Shown piece by piece: positions 11,591 to 20,868 of a DNA stretch of 64,000 nt. The translations under genes were made by a program, and so were the position numbers. The notes under the pieces were generated by a model that was not told the DNA's origin, did not search any database, and worked only from the letters and a program-made list of their open reading frames with translations. The DNA comes from Diphasiastrum complanatum (lineage: Eukaryota; Streptophyta; Lycopodiopsida; Lycopodiales; Lycopodiaceae), in NCBI GenBank assembly GCA_029204225.1, contig CM055102.1, positions 1,235,863-1,299,862 of the forward strand. Reading direction: 5' to 3'. How positions within the stretch are numbered: the first letter of the stretch is position 1; each line of letters opens with the position of its first letter.

Positions 11591-11948
11591 TGTTACGAGC
11601 TCGTAACCAGTGCCGAACCCTAGAGAACACAGATAGGTCAGATACCACAGTCAGGGTCGTGTCCAGCGTACATGACCAACAGGGCAAGACAGTGTGAGTA
11701 GTGTGCCCCAGCACGGTCCATAGCCATGGCGGGCCTAACACAGCCTAGGGACCCTATCAGCAGGATAGGGCCCCCAGTTGGGTCCCGACGTGCAGTCGGC
11801 CACGTCAGTGCCACGTGGCCGACACTTGGCAGTTGCATGCTACCAGTCCTCACACTGGGCTAGGAGGGGCTTACTCTATATCAGGGAGTAGGCAAGGTTG
11901 GGTGGATCAGTTAGTGTTTGCCCTACTGTGGTGTTAGGATCTATTACA
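11591..11948 (+). repeat. 3' LTR of gypsy E, preceded by polypurine tract
   Basis: 358 bp. It follows the purine run AAGGGGGAGGGAG (11578-11590) that primes plus-strand DNA and begins right after the gag-pol stop. It is followed by the duplicated target CTGTC (11949-11953), after which copia A LTR sequence resumes. Confidence 0.96.
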
Positions 11949-11953
11949 CTGTC

Positions 11954-12216
11954 ATCCCTACTAAGTTAGGGCTGGAATCTTGGAGATCCCTCAACAATGC
12001 AAAAATTACCAAAAATAGCTCCTATTTTTTCTCCCTTGTATCTAAGCATAATTTGGACTCATTCCAAAGGTTCTAACACTTAGGTCTACTTGAGAGCATC
12101 CTTATGAATGGAATCCTATGCTATTTGGCACGTGTGACAAGCCACATCATGACCATCTAACTATTTACAAGTCATATGACCAAAACTAGTCAAGCTAGAA
12201 TTGTGAATTTTTAACA
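11954..12216 (-). repeat. 5' LTR of copia A, upstream (U3) part
   Basis: The remaining 263 bp of the A 5' LTR, ending at TTTTTAACA (reverse of TGTTAAAAA). Gypsy E therefore separates the upstream U3 half from the TATA-containing half by 6.3 kb, which probably disconnects upstream promoter elements from copia A. Confidence 0.94.
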
Positions 12217-13510
12217 AAACATATATGATGCGCATTGACAACAATGTAGGCATATGGTAGCGCTAATAAACAGCTGGAAATCACTATTACAACTCTCATC
12301 TTTGTGATGTATACTACTGCACGACCCCAAGAGAGGTTGATAATATTGCCAGCACTGACTTATCTGGGCAAAAAGCGTTGTTCAATGTTGATAATCATGA
12401 TAGATACCATAGCTCGCTTTTATGACAGTGATCTACTCACTAATTCTTCACAATCTTATGTGTAATTTTGCTATGGAGATACCGTAGCTGCATTCTAGAG
12501 ATGGTTGATGGTAGAAATGATGCTAAACGAATGCCATATGTGTGTATATGTGTTATAGTCGGTAAAGAACTCTCTACGGAAATGGACAGGTGATAATACT
12601 CACTACCATTCTCTGTCTCATACAGTTTTATAGCATATAGTGCACGAAGGGTTTAGGTATACTTCAATTGATAGCAAATATAAGGTACGTATGAAACTCA
12701 TAACATCTATGCTTCAAATTACTCTTTATAAAGAATATCGTAAACCCATTTGGAAGCTACTATAAAGTAATTGGACTTCTCGTATACGTGTAACCACGTA
12801 ATGACTATTCTTAGAAATGGATACGGAAGGTCAATCTTCTCAACTGCAAACTGCAAACGTGATCGCCTCACAAGAATCGGTTTTGTCTACCATTTAGGTC
12901 AGTAACGCATGAATTTTATGTTTTTCGATTGATAAGGCTCAAAATGCAAGGTGACGGAGTAAGTAAATGAATACATTTGATAAAAATGTGCGAAAAGAAG
13001 TAGTATGACTTGTAATTGTAGTACGATAAATGCGTCTCCGTTTCACGCAATTAATGCTAATATATCAGTGCTTACTATAGGAACGATGATAACCCTATAG
13101 CTTTTAATAGTCTTTTGACGATTTTCTAAACAAGGATTTGCGTACTTCTTGTAAATTCTTTTAAGTACATGGATTTGTGCTAAGAACGTATACATTCATA
13201 AGGTCGGAATGGCATAGAATTGCCCTGGTCTTAGTATGAGTGTGCATTCACAAATTCCTACTTTCACTTTTTGTACTTACAGTTTCTTGGGTAATGACTC
13301 AATCTGTATTATGGCTTAAAATTGTAAGAATGATAAGTTGGTTTGTGGACTCTTGCATGGTATGGATTTGCTCAAGAAGTCACAAGCACCGTACATTGTC
13401 CTGTCTACAGACAAGAGTGATGGATGGCATGGATTTGCCACAAAACTCATGTACTGGTCTAAACTGCTTACACGCTCACATTTTGCTATGTTTTTTTATA
13501 TGGCTTGTTT
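12217..13510. other. Unassigned sequence between copia A and gypsy F remnant
   Basis: About 1.3 kb with no long frame on either strand, no recognisable protein motif and no repeat shared with the rest of the window. It lies where the 3' end (integrase core and LTR) of the minus-strand gypsy F would be expected, so it may be decayed F sequence, but I cannot show homology. Confidence 0.4.
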
Positions 13511-13927
13511 TCAAATGTGTATTGTCATATTAATTAATGATACGGACCCAAAACCAGCAAATTGATCAGTATGGCGGATGCCCTGATACGGTATCAGTAT
13601 GGTTTGGCCGATCATATATAATAACGGCCAATTCATTGCTTTTGTTGGCTTTCCAGATCCCTGGCATGGATCACACAAATGTATATGATTCGATACATTC
13701 TTGAACATAGTGGGCCACCAATACTTGGTAGTCAATGTTTTATTAATAGTGCTATTTAAAACAAAGTATCCGTCAACATCCTCTAAATCTAAGACTTGTA
13801 CAATCTTTTTAATATCTTCAGTTTCGAGACATCTTCTTAGTTGATGATCAGCACCAAGCTTGTATAGGACATTGTTAAAAATGGTATAAGGTGCTACCTT
13901 ATATTGAAAAACTGTCTTTTTCTCCAA
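13511..13927 (-). pseudogene. Gypsy F integrase zinc-finger remnant
   Basis: The minus-strand translation contains LYKLGADHQLRRCL, then KYWWPTMFKNV and HLCDPCQ. This is the usual order of the HHCC integrase N-terminal domain of Ty3/gypsy elements (LYKRG..RRC, YYWPTM, C..C). The expected paired histidines are not clear and no catalytic core follows, so this is a broken fragment. It sits downstream of the F RT and RNase H pieces on the same strand, which fits gypsy pol order. Confidence 0.75.
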
Positions 13928-14245
13928 ATCATATCCATCCGGATATTTGATCCTTGAGATAAGTAATTATATCAGAATATAACGAATTCATAGATGAGAT
14001 TTTGAATAAGTTTTCATCTGAAAAAACATCATTAATTGGTTTTTCAACTTTTCGCGTTTTGAGTCGCGATAACTAATTAGCATTCATATGATATTCTCCT
14101 TGGCGATGCTCTACTTGATAAGTGAATTCCTATAGAATCCATCAATCAATTTGTCCTGATAAATCTGGTTTATTTGCAAGATACTTTAGAGCATAGAGAT
14201 CAATATGAAAAATGAAAGCATATCCCAGCAATTGACGTCGAAATT

Positions 14246-14756
14246 TTAACAATAAAAATCATTCCGAGGGCTTCCCTTTCTGTAGTCGAATAATTTTTCT
14301 CCGAGGCACTTAGCTGTCGACTTGCATAGTATATGGGATGGTCTTTTTTTCTGATCGTCCTTCTGGCTCAGACAGACGCCAATAGCAAATGCAAAAACAT
14401 CAACATAGCTATGAAATAGAATAGCCGAGTTGGGTGGTCTCAGAATAGGAACATTGATCAACCTCTGCTTAAGTTCTTCGAACGCTTTCTGCTATTCATT
14501 CATCCACAAGTATTCTACTTGTTTCTTGAGTAGATGCATAAGAGCAGCGGCAATAGAGGCATGATTTTGGATAAATCTCTGATAATAGCCGACATGTCCT
14601 AAGAAAGCTCTTAGTTCACGTAGATTTGTTGGTATCAGGAGGTTCTTTATAAGCTCGACTTTATCTTTATTGACCTCTATTCCTCTGTTTGATATTCTAT
14701 GTCCAGGTAAAATTTCTTCTTTCATACTGAAAAAATATTTTTCTGGGTGAAGGGAT
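14246..14756 (-). pseudogene. Gypsy F reverse transcriptase C-terminus and RNase H remnant
   Basis: On the minus strand from 14756: LHPEKYFF, GHRISNRGIEV and FLGHVGYYQRFI, the standard RT thumb and connection motifs of Ty3/gypsy. After a stop comes INVPILRPPN and a weak RNase H (SYVDVFAFAIGVCLSQ). Stops and frameshifts make it non-functional. The reading continues, without loss, across copia B into 19933-20060, where the RT catalytic FIDDF is found. The spacing 13928-14245 holds only stop-rich decayed sequence. Confidence 0.85.
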
Positions 14757-15489
14757 TGTTGAATTTCACACGTGTGGACTGTCCACTACATGTACTTGTG
14801 ATCTCCTAAGGTGTATAGATGCACCAAGATCAAGACTAGATTGAGATTCAAGATCAATCTTAGATCCTATGGCAAAAACACACTACTACATGCATTCAAT
14901 CACTTCCAACTCTCACTCACACGTGTGGGAAGTATTCAAAAAATAATCTAAGTAAAAACAAGCTGCTCTCCTTGGGTAGAGAGAGAAAATGCATTATGAA
15001 CTCTCGGGTAGAGAAAGAAAGCTAGAAATCCAATAACAAAATCCATGAAATCACCAAATCAATTAGATTCAAAATGAGGAGTACAATGATACTAGTAGGT
15101 CCACGAGCTACCACTATGCTTAACTATGATTGGACCATATTTTGTCACCTCTTGATCCTATTGGATCATTGATCCATGCACCTCTTAATTTTATTGGACT
15201 ATATTCAAGCACACCTCAATTTCCTATTGGACCTCACAAGGTTCCACCTCTAAATCCTATTGGACCTCTTGGAATTCATCAAACAAAAACTTTACACTTG
15301 TCTACACTCTAATTGGCACGTGTTTAGCCTCTTACTCTATTTTGGCTCAATAGTGGCATTACAAGTGGAAATGCATAATTTGCCATCTATGCCAAATTTA
15401 TTCCTATCAACATCCTACACCTAGATGCTTGATGTAAAAAACATAAGACCCCTATATCTAACATAGATAATCTTTTTCAATTCTTCACA
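14757..15489 (-). repeat. 3' LTR of copia B, with CCAAT-box cluster
   Basis: Starts TGTTGAATTTCACACG on the plus strand and ends TTCTTCACA; the internal side shows CTCCTCCT, the complement of the polypurine tract. Six ATTGG cores (CCAAT in element sense) occur at 15129, 15160, 15193, 15226, 15259 and 15312. The palindrome CACACGTGTG occurs at about 14767 and again near 14921. This LTR carries the 9-bp block GCATTCAAT that the other B LTR lacks. Confidence 0.93.
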
Positions 15490-15507
15490 CTCCTCCTAAA
15501 AAATTAT

Positions 15508-16296
15508 CTATGAAGATTTGAGCATTGATCTTGATATAACTCCAACATTAGATCTATGCTTGATGAAAGCACTTTTGCTCAAAGGCTTGGTGAGTAGATC
15601 GGCAATACAAGAGGACGAGTTGACATGCTCCAAATAGATTTCTCCTCCAATAAGCTTTTCTCTCACAAAATGGTGTGCCACTTCTATGTGCTTGCTTCTT
15701 GCATGACATATGGGATTATTGGCAAGAGCTTGGGCCGAGATGTTATCACACTTGATCATTGGTAGATCATCCTCCTTGATGCACTTTAGCTCCATTAATA
15801 ACCTCTTGATCCAAAGCACTTCTTTGGTAGTTTTAGTGAGTGCTTTGTACTCAGCCTCACATGATGAGAGAGATATAGTATCTTGCTTTTTGGAAAGCCA
15901 AGATATTAGATTGCCTCCAAGAAAGATAGTGTATGCACTAAGAGACTTTCAATCCATCTTGTCACTTGCAAAGTCCGAATCCGAGTAGCCAATAATGGAT
16001 AGATCTTCACTTTTATAGAGTAGACCATAATCACAAGATGAAGATACATATCTTAGAATCCTCTTGGCCGTCTTCCAATGATGGATCTTAGGATCTTGCA
16101 TAAATTGACTCAATTTGTGCACACAAAAACTAAGATCGGGCCTAGTAATGGTAAGCCAAATCAAGGAGCCTACAAGACTCCTAAAAAGTGTGATGTCCTC
16201 AAAGGATCTTTCATCACCTTTATTAGGACCCTTTACAATTTGCTCCATTGGAGTATCTATGCTCTTAGAATTTTCCATATGGAATTTTTTCAGCAT
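15508..16296 (-). pseudogene. Copia B RNase H region, one nonsense codon
   Basis: Encodes the RT-RNase H connection and RNase H (KFHMENSKSIDTPMEQ, then TITRPDLSF, ILRYVS, SDSDFASDK), broken by a TGA at 15949-15951 where copia D reads CGA (an Arg in DRKS). That is a C to T change at CpG, as expected from methylated-cytosine decay. It resumes with SLSS(C)EAEY-type sequence and the HARSKHIEVAHHFVRE end that is constant in copia RNase H. Its stop is at 15508, just before the purine tract. Confidence 0.88.
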
Positions 16297-16946
16297 AGAG
16301 TGAGCATATAAAAATCAATTTCTAGGCCTAGGATGTAATGCATCTCTCCTAGATCTTCCATTTTAAACTCACATCCAAGTGCTAGCTTGGTTTCATCAAC
16401 TAGCTTGATACAACTTCCACAAAGAATAATGTCATCAACATAAATTAGAAGAATGACAATATTGCTATCAACAAACTTTAGATACATGGAAGGATCATAG
16501 TCACTAAGAGTAAATCCTAGTGAGATAAGAAAAGAGTTAAGTCTTGAATACCATGATCTTGGTGCTTGCTTGAGTCCATAAAGACTTTTGAAGAGCAAGC
16601 ACACTTTGAGCTCATCCTTGATGAATCCTTGAGGTTGTTCCATATAGATCTCCTCCTCAAGATAACCATTTAGAAAAGCATTGGATACATCTAATTGGAA
16701 CACCTTCCACTTGAAAAAACAAGCAAGAGAAATAAGAATTCTTATTGTCACCATCTTTGCAACGGGTGCAAAGGTCTCCTCATAATCAAGACCATGGATT
16801 TGAGCAAATCCTTTGGCACACAATCTTGCTTTATGCTTGTTGATGGTGCCATCATGATTGAACTTGATCCGAAATACCCACTTGCAACCAATCACATGCT
16901 TGTTGGATGGAGGATCCACAAGCTCCCAAGTATTGTTGGTGATCAA
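16290..16946 (-). pseudogene. Copia B reverse transcriptase, open 218-codon block
   Basis: Contains the complete copia RT signature in order: GCKWVFRIK, NKHKARLCAKG, YEETFAPVAKM, QLDVSNAFLNG, LYGLKQAPRSW and the catalytic IYVDDI. The conserved residues that copia A has lost are present here. It ends in LTLC and a stop because a short stretch (about 14 bp, still present in D) has been lost at the join with the connection domain. This segment is exactly what copia D lacks. Confidence 0.88.
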
Positions 16947-16961
16947 TGCATCATACTCGCT

Positions 16962-18447
16962 TCATGGCATCATACCACTCCTTGGTATTGAGTGCCTCTT
17001 GTATTTCTTTGGCTCTTCATGAGAGACATAAAAAACATAATTAGTGGAGTCAAGATCCACTTGTTTGCCTTTGTCAACATATGAGAGCCTATTAGGCTCG
17101 GATCTATCTCTCATGGATCTTCTTGGTGAAAAAATCCGAGGAGAGTCTTCTTCAAATCTCGATCCCATCACATCATGATTGTCTTCAAAGTCAATAATTG
17201 ATGATGCATCCATAGATTTCTTGATCTCGGCCTCTTCAAATAATGAGTGTTGATCTTCATGAAAGACAACATCTCTACTATCAATAACTTGAGAAGTAGA
17301 GAGTATAAAGACTCTATAGGCCTTCTTGGTGGATGAGTATCCAACCATGATCCCTTTGCATGCACTAGGATCTTCGTTCTTCCTTGTTTCCAAGGGAATA
17401 TGGACAAAGCACAAGCATCCAAAAACTCTAAGGTGAAATAGAAGAGAGATTCCTTGGAGCTACACATATGTGAAGAGGCTCCACTATCAATATACCATAG
17501 GCCGTCCTTCTTGAAAGGAGTAGATGAGAAACTAGAGACCATAAGAGATCCCTCTCCATCACTTGCAATAGTGTCTTCCTTCTCATTGGTAATATTGGCT
17601 TGCTTGAGTTGATTCTTCTTTTTGAAGCAATTGAAGGCATAATGACCTTTCTTGTCACAATAAAAGCACTTGATCTTCTTCTTCTCGAGCTTGGATGATG
17701 AAGCATTAGAGGAATCATCTTCCTCCTCATCTTTGTCTTTGGATTTGACTTTGTCCTTGCTTGAGGATTGTTGATGTCGGTTCTTGCTCCTCCCTTTGTG
17801 CTTATCCTTGTCAAAGAGTGCTTTGCCATCATTATGAGTGAGAGAAAGCTTGTCCATCCTCAAGAGCTTGTACTCTTGTCTTGATTCTTCTGAAATTAGC
17901 ACACTTTGGAGAGCCTCCAAACTTGGTAGCTCCTCCTTAATGGCATAGGATTGGACAAGGTTATCAAATTCACTTCTCAAGCCATTGAGAATGACTTGAA
18001 CTAGCTCATTTTGATTGATGGAATCACCAATGCAAGCAAGCAAGCTCTCTATGAATATATTTTACTCTCAAAACATAACTAGATGCACTCTCATCACTCT
18101 TTTGGCTACTTTGAAGATTTGATTCCTAAGAGTGAGAAGCCTAGAGGTATTCTTAGCCTCATAGATAGTCTTGAGACAATCCAAGCTTCTTTGGCTATTG
18201 TACAAGTACCTATCTCCCTCAATATCTCATTAGAGACATTCATCTTAATGTAGTGGAGAGCCATCCTAGCTCTCTTTTTGTATTTTTTAACCTCTTGAAG
18301 AACTTGTGGTTCTTCTTCAAGGCCAAGAACTATGTCCATCACGTCTTGAAGGATCAAGATGGACTCCATCCTCATTTTCCAAATTAAATAATTTGAAGTG
18401 GTCAATCTCTCACTTGGTTCCAACAAGGATGAACCCATTGAAGACAT
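16962..18447 (-). pseudogene. Copia B gag, protease and integrase-tail remnants
   Basis: Gag starts at MSSMGSSLLEPSERL (18447). It is broken by a 1-bp loss after KEAW (near 18175) and by a 4-bp GCTT repeat gain near 18030; both lesions are also in copia D. The CCHC knuckle (CFYCDKKGHYAFNC) and the protease DSGASSH remain, then the frame jumps at 17434-17436 straight to the region after integrase (FVHIPLETRK, SRDVVFHED). Integrase is missing. The untranslated leader 18448-19191 holds no gene. Confidence 0.88.
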
Positions 18448-19191
18448 TTGAAGTGAAGAAAACTCAAATGATGAACAATAAATGTTGTTACACACTTTCA
18501 ATAGGATGCAATAATTGAGTACTATCTCCTCCTATGAAAGATCTTGCAACTATTTGTGAATTGATTCTCACTAGCTACTCAAATCTCTCTAAAACAAGAT
18601 CTATTGCACATCAAATGATGAAGTATAGGCAAAGTTAGGATCTAACACTCTTAGCACGTGTGAAATACACTAAGAAACCAAATTTGACTCAAATACAATG
18701 ATATTGCATGAAACAAAATGGCTAAGATCTCAAAACAGTGCCTAGATCACATATAGATGAGATTGGCAAGCATACAACTGTGATTTTGGATCAACCAAGC
18801 AATCTCTTGACCAAACCAAATGTGTCCACCCAGGTCTAGGTGCCCTACCTAACCCTCTTCAAAATCTTATAACTTTTGATTGGCTCAACCAAATGGAATG
18901 AAACTGATTGCAACAGAAACTAGACAAAAATAGCTTCGAAACAAGATATCAAGCAAGATAAATGGATCATATATGAGAGAGAACTTTCAAATTGAAATTG
19001 GATGTTCCTCACACGTGTCTGAGCACCTGATTCCGTACAGTACCAGGTCAGAACCAATCAATGTCCTTTTGATCTCTTTTGATCCAAGATTGAACAAGAT
19101 AGCTAGGAAAATGGGCCTTGACAACTTCTAGCTCAAGATTGATGAAATTTTTTTCAGTTAGATGGATCAAAATGCATGGTAACCTTAGGTA

Positions 19192-19204
19192 GGCTCTGAT
19201 ACCA
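19192..19204 (-). promoter_or_regulatory. Primer-binding site of copia B
   Basis: Minus strand reads TGGTATCAGAGCC next to the LTR end, matching initiator Met tRNA. It is preserved, so the RNA of this defective copy could still be primed. Confidence 0.92.
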
Positions 19205-19932
19205 TGTTGAATCTCACACGTGTGGACTGTCCACTACATGTACTTGTGATCTCCTAAGGTGTGTAGATGCACCAAGATCAAGACTAGATTGAGATTCAAG
19301 ATCAATCTTAGATCCTATGGCAAAAACACACTACTACATCACTTCCAACTCTCACTCACACGTGTAGGAAGTATTCAAAAAATAATCTAAGTAAAAACAA
19401 GCTGCTCTCCTCGGGTAGAGAGAGAAAATGCATCATGAGCTCTCGGGTAGAGAGAGAAAGCTAGAAATCCAATAACTCACAAAATCCATGAAATCACCAA
19501 ATCAATTAGATTCAAAATGAGGAGTACAATGATACTAGTAGGTCCACGAGCTACCACTATGCTCAACTATGATTGGACCATATTTTTTCACCTCTTGATC
19601 CTATTGGATCATTGATCCATGCACCTCTTAATTCTATTGGACTATATTCAAGCACACCTCAATTTCCTATTGGACCTCACAAGGTTCCACCTCTAAATCC
19701 TATTGGACCTCTTGGAATTCATCAAACAAAAGCTTTACACTTGGCTACACTCTAATTGGCACGTGTTTAGTCTCTTACTCTATTTTGGCTCAATAGTGGC
19801 ATTACAAGTGGAAATGCATAATTTGCCATCTATGCCAAATTTATTCCTATCAACATCCTACACCTAGATGCTTGATGTAAAAAACATAAGACCCCTATAT
19901 CTAACATAGATAATCTTTTTCAATTCTTCACA
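19205..19932 (-). repeat. 5' LTR of copia B
   Basis: 728 bp, ending TTCTTCACA, then the duplicated GGGAT. It lacks the 9-bp block GCATTCAAT, as does the 5' LTR of copia D, while both 3' LTRs have it. Confidence 0.94.
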
Positions 19933-20250
19933 GGGATAAACAAGTATCTCGACACCATTGTAATGTAAGTTTAAGCTTCTATAGATGTGTTTTTATATCA
20001 CTATAAATGTAGAAATCATCAATGAAAATCTCAAGAAAAGTTCTTAGGAAGACAGCAAAAATTAATATCATGACATAGCTATCTGCATCATTGAAGTAGC
20101 CCTTTTAAAATAATCATACTTAATTTTTGAAATATAAGTGAAACGTGCAGCAGGACCCTCCATACCGAAGCTAATTAGGAGTTCAAATAAGTGGACAATG
20201 ATTGTAGTGTCGTGGATCTTTCGTAGTATAGCCCTTCCGCTTGTCAACAA
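19933..20250 (-). pseudogene. Gypsy F reverse transcriptase core, upstream of copia B
   Basis: The minus-strand translation gives FLRTFLEIFIDDFYIYSDIKTHL, a stop, then KLKLTLQWCRDTCLSL, which runs straight on into LHPEKYFF at 14756 once B is ignored. FIDDF is the RT catalytic box as found in Athila/Tat-like gypsy elements. Further right the sequence decays and the expected upstream RT motifs are not readable. F continues no further than about 20260, where the LTR of G1 begins, so G1 may itself have inserted into F. Confidence 0.8.
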
Positions 20251-20274
20251 AGGTTAGATCACTGGATAGGTGCC

Positions 20275-20835
20275 TAACTATGCATAGATGCTACTTTTAG
20301 TTAATTTTCTACTTTTTCTCTTAACTCTACTCACCACTATACTACCCCTCTTTAACTCTACTCCTCTACACTAACATTCATCATAGTTTTGGTTGAAGGG
20401 AAGGGATGGAGAAGAAGAGATTGAGAAGAGAAGAGAAAGAGAGAGAAAGAGAGTGAGGGTGGAGGTTAGCTCATGCTCCTTATGCTTGCTAATGGAAAAA
20501 CATTCACTATGGCAAACAATAAAACAAGAAAATTGAAAGCAATAGAATACACAACCAAGAGCAATAGCAAGCAGTGAATAGCAAATGAGGATGCTTCTCT
20601 TCCAAAAATGGTAGAGTTTCTCCTTCTCATTAAGCATCCAAATAGTGTACAAATGGTGCCTTTTTATAAAATGGGGAAGGACCTTGCCCCTCAATCTTAT
20701 TGGCTAATATTCACAATGATCCTAACCATTCATCTTGGACCCAACTTGATCCAAGGGTCCACAAAAAGTACATTAGAAATCACAAGATTCATGTGAGTCC
20801 CAATTTGGACCCAACTCTAAAAAGTGATCTCAAGT
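20275..20835 (-). repeat. Probable 3' LTR of gypsy G1
   Basis: On the minus strand it contains GGTTAGGATCATTGTG, then CCAATAAGATTGAGGGG, CCTTCCCCATTTTATAAAAAGG and CATTTGTACACTATTTGGATG. These match, in order and spacing, the LTR of G2 around 40395-40500 (CTATAAAAAG box). A CT-rich stretch follows (20400-20460), where G2 has its giant CT tract. The ends are not defined because no second G1 LTR is available. Confidence 0.75.
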
Positions 20836-20868
20836 TGCGCCTGAGTGGGGGCAAGCCATTGGGATGCT

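Larger units (their letters stand above)
5631..11948 (+). mobile_element. Ty3/gypsy chromovirus-type retrotransposon E, complete
   Basis: Structurally complete 6318-bp element inserted in the LTR of copia A. It has equal 358-bp LTRs starting TGTTACGAGC and ending ATTACA, a CTGTC duplication on both sides (5626-5630 and 11949-11953), an initiator-Met primer site, a long leader, a single gag-pol frame ending in a chromodomain, and a purine tract (11578-11590). Pol order RT, RNase H, integrase marks Ty3/gypsy, and the C-terminal chromodomain marks the chromovirus branch. I cannot assign a lineage (Reina, Tekay, Galadriel or other) by eye. An in-frame stop near the start of gag is the only evident lesion. 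Confidence 0.96.
1..12216 (-). mobile_element. Ty1/copia retrotransposon A, left edge outside window, split by gypsy E
   Basis: Minus-strand copia element. Reading right to left it has a 5' LTR (12216-11954 plus 5630-5212), a primer-binding site (5211-5199), an untranslated leader of about 800 bp, one gag-pol frame (4400-432), a polypurine tract complementary to 418-431, and a 3' LTR (417 to the window edge). The two right-hand LTR pieces add up to 682 bp, exactly the LTR length of copia C, so the gypsy insertion removed nothing. The visible LTR pair differs at about 2 of 417 positions, so insertion was recent. The left target-site duplication lies outside the window; the five bases after the right end are AAACA. 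Confidence 0.95.
14757..19932 (-). mobile_element. Ty1/copia retrotransposon B, integrase-deleted
   Basis: Minus-strand copia element inserted in the RT of gypsy F. It has LTRs at 14757-15489 (733 bp) and 19205-19932 (728 bp), a GGGAT duplication (14752-14756 and 19933-19937), and a primer site at 19192-19204. LTRs differ by 13 substitutions, a 9-bp indel and a 4-bp indel. Compared with copia D (same family) it has lost about 1013 bp covering the end of protease and nearly all of integrase, with TGA microhomology at the junction (17434-17436). RT is still open. It cannot be autonomous. Confidence 0.95.

Noticed and set aside
13240-13565. Two overlapping plus-strand frames of 97 and 75 codons
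   Set aside because: Cys/Trp/Phe-rich composition typical of chance translation of A/T-rich DNA; no motif, and opposite to the gypsy F remnant.
15130-15312. A recurrent 60-codon frame with PIG repeats (also 19573-19755 and 33810-33992)
   Set aside because: It falls inside B/D LTRs; the repeat reflects the CCAAT-box array, not a protein. The D 5' LTR disrupts it freely.
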